From: G963663365 sp963663365
GTDB lineage: Bacteria; Hinthialibacterota; Hinthialibacteria; Hinthialibacterales; G963663365
Length of the DNA: 64,000 nucleotides
Direction: 5' to 3'
NCBI GenBank assembly: GCA_963663365.2
Contig: CAXXIH010000003.1
Location: 496,001 to 560,000 of the forward strand
Shown: positions 60,996-64,000 of the stretch, piece after piece
Layout of the letters: each line of letters begins with the position of its first letter
Numbering within the stretch: the first letter of the stretch is position 1
Notes under the pieces: generated by a model
What the model was told of the DNA's origin: nothing
The model's input: the letters and a program-made list of their open reading frames with translations, nothing else
Database searches by the model: none
Made by a program: the position numbers and the translations under genes

Positions 60996-62405
60996 ATGCC
61001 TTATGATGCAGAGAGTCTTTTCGATTTGCCCGAGCCGGAACCTCGCGAGACGATCTATTCGGTAAGTGAACTGACTGCCGAGATTAAGGATCTTCTGGAA
61101 GGGACTTTTGACGCTGTCACAGTTGAAGGGGAAATCAGCGGCTGGAAAGTCTATTCCTCCGGCCACGCTTATTTTTCATTAAAAGATGAGGATGCCGTCA
61201 TCTCATGCGTGATGTGGCGGACTTATTTGGCTCGCCATCGTCAAGTGGATTTGCATGACGGATTGGCTGTTCGGGCCGAAGGCCGGATTAGTCTCTATCC
61301 CCCGCGCGGCCAGTATCAACTCGTAGTCGAAAATCTCCGCCCAGCCGGTATTGGCGAACTGCAGAAACGTTTCGAGGAACTCAAAAAACGCCTCTCGGAA
61401 GAGGGCCTATTTGACGAGGAAAGAAAGCGTCCCCTGCCCTTTTTGCCCCGGCGTATCGGACTTATCACATCCCCCACGGGCGCGGCAATCGAGGATTTCC
61501 GAAAGATCGTTCGGGAGGCGAAGTTGCCGCTGGAATTGGTATTGGCTCCCTGCCGGGTTCAAGGTTTGGAAGCGCCGGGAGAGATCGCCCAGGCCATAAA
61601 AAAACTCAATCGAATTCCCGGTCTGGAGATGATCGTTATCACGCGGGGCGGCGGTTCTCTTGAGGATTTATGGGCCTTTAATGAAGAGATTGTGGCCCGG
61701 GCCATAGCGGATTCCAAACTGCCGGTGCTTAGCGCTGTCGGGCATGAGATCGACTTCACCATCTCCGATTTTGTCTCCGATGTGCGCGCGCCTACACCCA
61801 CCGGTGCGGCTTTGTTGTTGGCGGGTCTCTATGAAACCCAACGCAACCGTTTGGCGCGTTTGGCCGAAGCACTCGAACGGCAGAAACGTCAGTATCTCGA
61901 TGAGATGCGCAGACGATTGGTCACGTTGTACCGCTCTCTTGCCCGATACCATCCCCGCCGCGTTCTGGATGAGCGCCGCCGTAGGCTCGATGATGTCGCC
62001 GAAGCCTTAAGGCAACGCCTGCAAGGACGCCTGCAGGAACAGCGAAGTCAATTGCGGGAATGTGAGTTACGTATGCGTCAGGGAATTGCTGGATGTGTGA
62101 CTGCTTCAAGACACCGTCTGGCGCGTGCGGATGAACGTCTGCGGCAAGGCCGCCGGGCGTTTTTCTTGGCGCGGCGCAACCGGTTAGAGCGTCTGAATGT
62201 AACCCTTCACGAACTTGATCCGAAGCGTATTCTGCACCGTGGTTTTGCCATGGCAGAGCAACTGGAAACCGGCCGTTTGGTCACTTCCAGCCGGAACGTA
62301 GCTGTTGGTGATCTCCTGCGCATTCGTTTTGCCGAAGGGGCCGCTGTCGGACAAATACAAGAAATCGAGGATCCAGACCGTGACACCCCCAAAAAAGAAG
62401 AATGA
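60996..62405 (+). CDS. xseA: Exodeoxyribonuclease VII large subunit
   Basis: 469 aa. N-terminal OB fold (VTVEGEISGWK, GHAYFSLKDEDA), then the catalytic domain with PTGAAIEDF, ITRGGGSLEDLWAFN and the metal/catalytic segment GHEIDFT, followed by a long coiled coil (~270-400). With XseB it degrades single-stranded DNA in both directions. No ribosome site is seen at ATG 60996. xseB overlaps its 3' end by 26 nt. Begins the xseA-xseB-ispA-dxs operon. Confidence 0.96.
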   Translation: MPYDAESLFDLPEPEPRETIYSVSELTAEIKDLLEGTFDAVTVEGEISGWKVYSSGHAYFSLKDEDAVISCVMWRTYLARHRQVDLHDGLAVRAEGRISLYPPRGQYQLVVENLRPAGIGELQKRFEELKKRLSEEGLFDEERKRPLPFLPRRIGLITSPTGAAIEDFRKIVREAKLPLELVLAPCRVQGLEAPGEIAQAIKKLNRIPGLEMIVITRGGGSLEDLWAFNEEIVARAIADSKLPVLSAVGHEIDFTISDFVSDVRAPTPTGAALLLAGLYETQRNRLARLAEALERQKRQYLDEMRRRLVTLYRSLARYHPRRVLDERRRRLDDVAEALRQRLQGRLQEQRSQLRECELRMRQGIAGCVTASRHRLARADERLRQGRRAFFLARRNRLERLNVTLHELDPKRILHRGFAMAEQLETGRLVTSSRNVAVGDLLRIRFAEGAAVGQIQEIEDPDRDTPKKEE

Positions 62406-62628
62406 TCAAGATGCGCTCAATTTTGAGGTGAGTATGGAACGCCTCGATACCATCGTTGAGCGCTTCGATGAAGAAGATCTTCCCTTGGATGAGATGGAAT
62501 CCCTGTTCACCGAGGGAATGGACTTGGTTAAGCGGTGTGGAAAGCGCCTTGAAGAAGTCGAAGCCCGCTTAAAGACCATGGAAGAAGCCCAGCAAGACGC
62601 CGAAACTGAAGATTCATCAGAAGAGTGA
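62380..62628 (+). CDS. xseB: Exodeoxyribonuclease VII small subunit
   Basis: 82 aa from a GTG at 62380 (GAGG 9 nt upstream); the longest frame, to 62305, lies wholly inside xseA and is not supported. Two long helices (MERLDTIVERF, LDEMESLFTEGMDLVKRC) are the whole fold. It partners XseA. Overlaps xseA by 26 nt and is 9 nt from ispA. Confidence 0.93.
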   Translation: MTPPKKKNDQDALNFEVSMERLDTIVERFDEEDLPLDEMESLFTEGMDLVKRCGKRLEEVEARLKTMEEAQQDAETEDSSEE

Positions 62629-62637
62629 GAGTAAACA

Positions 62638-63642
62638 GTGACACAAACCGTTACCGATCAGGAAGCGGCCCAAGTCCGCACCTATTTCGAGGCCCGGCGA
62701 AAGATAATCGAACCGTTTTTAAGAGAACAACTTCCGCCGGTTGAGGGCCCGGGCCGGAAACTCTTTGAGGCCATGCGCTACTCCGTTGAAGCTGGAGGCA
62801 AGCGTCTACGCCCGGTTTTGGCCTTGGCCGCCGCTGACTATGTCGCTTCCAGGAATGGCTGGGATGACTCTGTTCATGCTTGGTGGACTGCACGCGGCCC
62901 TGAAGCCGAGGCTGTGCTTCTATTTGCCTGCGCATTGGAGTACATCCACACCTATTCACTGATCCATGATGACCTGCCCTGCATGGATGACGATGAATTA
63001 CGCCGGGGGATGCCCACCTGCCACGTAGCTCATGGCGAAGCCACGGCTCTATTGGCCGGTGATGCGCTCAATACCGACGCCTTTTCCCTGTTAGCCGAAG
63101 TTGCCCCTGAATTTCGTGAGCGGGCATTGCTCGCCATTGGTGAATTGGCCCGGGCTGCTGGCTCGGGTGGCATGGTAACCGGTCAGTCGGTGGATCTTGA
63201 AGCCACCGGCGGGCCTGCGGATGCCGGTACGGGAAGACCCGAGCCCAGCGATAAAGAAACTTCCATGGAGCGGCTTGTCTATATCCATCGACATAAGACT
63301 GCGGCCTTGATTCGGTGTAGTTTGGTCGGGGGTGGCTTGATTGCCGGGGCGGGTCGCGATGATTTACAAGTTCTGTCAGATGTGGGAGAACGGGTTGGTT
63401 TGCTGTTCCAAGTGGTGGATGATATCCTCGATGTTACGGGCGATACGGCCACGCTTGGCAAAACTGCTGGGAGAGATGAATTTCTCGACAAGCTTACCTA
63501 TCCTGCCTTGCTTGGGCTGGAGCAGGCTCGCAATTACGCTTGCAGGCTTATGCAGGAGACATTAGCCCCGCTTGAAACCGCTGGTGACCGCGCCGAACCT
63601 TTGGCTGCGTTAGTGCGGTTCGTGGCGAGCCGTTCTTCTTAA
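62638..63642 (+). CDS. ispA: Polyprenyl diphosphate synthase (farnesyl/geranylgeranyl type)
   Basis: 334 aa from a GTG at 62638. First Asp-rich motif HDDLPCMDDDELRRG (~105-119), second in VVDDILDVTGD, and KTAALI plus GGKRLRP (~48-54) for diphosphate binding. It joins isopentenyl diphosphate to allylic substrate, giving C15 or C20 chains. The residues before the first motif (EYIHTYSL) carry bulky Tyr, fitting a short product, but chain length is not certain. dxs follows 47 nt later, so the isoprenoid genes are together. Confidence 0.93.
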   Translation: MTQTVTDQEAAQVRTYFEARRKIIEPFLREQLPPVEGPGRKLFEAMRYSVEAGGKRLRPVLALAAADYVASRNGWDDSVHAWWTARGPEAEAVLLFACALEYIHTYSLIHDDLPCMDDDELRRGMPTCHVAHGEATALLAGDALNTDAFSLLAEVAPEFRERALLAIGELARAAGSGGMVTGQSVDLEATGGPADAGTGRPEPSDKETSMERLVYIHRHKTAALIRCSLVGGGLIAGAGRDDLQVLSDVGERVGLLFQVVDDILDVTGDTATLGKTAGRDEFLDKLTYPALLGLEQARNYACRLMQETLAPLETAGDRAEPLAALVRFVASRSS

Positions 63643-63689
63643 ATAAGGCTCACCGCGTTTTTAAGACCCAAATAACGGATGAACACAAA

Positions 63690-64000
63690 ATGGTTCTTGA
63701 ACGGATAAAAAGTCCCGCTGATGTTAAGATTTTGTCTAGGGAGGAACTCGATGTTCTTGCCCGCGAATTGCGTACGACCATCATTAACACGGTCAGCAAA
63801 ACCGGCGGGCATTTGGCCCCAAACTTGGGTGTTGTGGAGCTGAGCATTGCTCTGCATTGCACGTATGAGACACCGAAAGACAAAATTGTCTGGGATGTCG
63901 GTGCACAGGCTTATCCTCATAAGCTTCTGACCGGGCGTTTAGACCGCTTCGATACGATCCGTCAATTCAAAGGGCTTTCCGGTTTTCCCAATGTAAAAGA
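63690..64000 (+). CDS. dxs: 1-deoxy-D-xylulose-5-phosphate synthase, 5' part
   Basis: First 103 codons only; the gene runs off the right edge. The ATG at 63690 opens MVLERIKSPADV. The thiamin-binding start of the family is clear: TTIINTVSKTGGHLAPNLGVVELSIALH then KIVWDVGAQAYPHKLLTGR. The enzyme makes DXP from pyruvate and glyceraldehyde-3-phosphate in the MEP route to isoprenoids. It follows ispA in a common xseA-xseB-ispA-dxs order. Confidence 0.96.
   Translation, partial: MVLERIKSPADVKILSREELDVLARELRTTIINTVSKTGGHLAPNLGVVELSIALHCTYETPKDKIVWDVGAQAYPHKLLTGRLDRFDTIRQFKGLSGFPNVK

Noticed and set aside
60759..61166. Long N-terminal extension of the PmoA-like gene
   Set aside because: Crosses the xseA promoter and start, no signal features; GGGGGA precedes ATG 60758 and begins the signal peptide.

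Overview
The window is a bacterial chromosome segment of roughly even base composition, coding on both strands in short operons. It looks like a heterotrophic, Gram-negative-type bacterium from a poorly cultured phylum. The basis is lipobox lipoproteins and Sec/Tat signal peptides, a type-B-like succinate dehydrogenase (sdhC-sdhA-sdhB order, single cytochrome subunit), large secreted proteins with Thr/Pro-rich linkers joined to WD40, LRR or PPC modules, a CHASE2-cyclase/FecR pair, a DUF1573 lipoprotein and a PmoA-like DUF6807 protein. Groups such as Hydrogenedentota, Sumerlaeota, Hinthialibacterota or Planctomycetota-like lineages would fit, but there is no rRNA gene here and I cannot place it. 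No tRNA, rRNA or CRISPR array was seen.

Layout. 1-13.4 kb: a secreted M6-type metalloprotease (runs off the left edge), a GH67-like glycoside hydrolase, a two-component system whose sensor kinase carries a periplasmic CxxCH heme motif, a purple-acid-phosphatase-like enzyme and a double-domain esterase. 13.4-18.9 kb: a tightly packed four-gene operon (acyl reductase-SCP2 fusion, MMPL/RND exporter, LuxE/PaaK-like adenylating enzyme, alpha/beta hydrolase) that resembles a fatty-acid-reductase module joined to an exporter; this is the best candidate here for an undescribed system. 19-20.8 kb: two unknown genes. 21.1-24.5 kb: sdhCAB. 25-34 kb: a GT-B glycosyltransferase-like protein, a glycerophosphodiesterase, a degenerate PHP-domain protein, a receiver-GGDEF-like protein, an IS200-type element inserted next to a small ORF, glycerol kinase and a Kelch propeller.

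34-46 kb: a HldE-C-like nucleotidyltransferase, an unknown Q/N/S-rich protein with a strong terminator, a PdxA-family dehydrogenase, a response regulator, CheR, then a three-gene secreted cluster (LolA-like protein, 16-cysteine peptide, DUF1573 lipoprotein), and facing it a CHASE2 adenylate cyclase, a FecR-like protein and a BON lipoprotein. 46-64 kb is mostly housekeeping: mutM, a TIM-barrel epimerase, a WD40 surface protein, metG-ricT, a phosphatidylserine-decarboxylase-like gene, nadD, valS with a zinc-ribbon insertion, a palindromic intergenic repeat, another WD40 protein, an aldo/keto reductase with a PmoA-like protein, and an xseA-xseB-ispA-dxs operon that runs off the right edge.

Many start codons were moved inward from the longest open frame because a Shine-Dalgarno sequence and a signal peptide or family N-terminus fit better there. 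Function calls rest on motifs read by eye; no database search was run.
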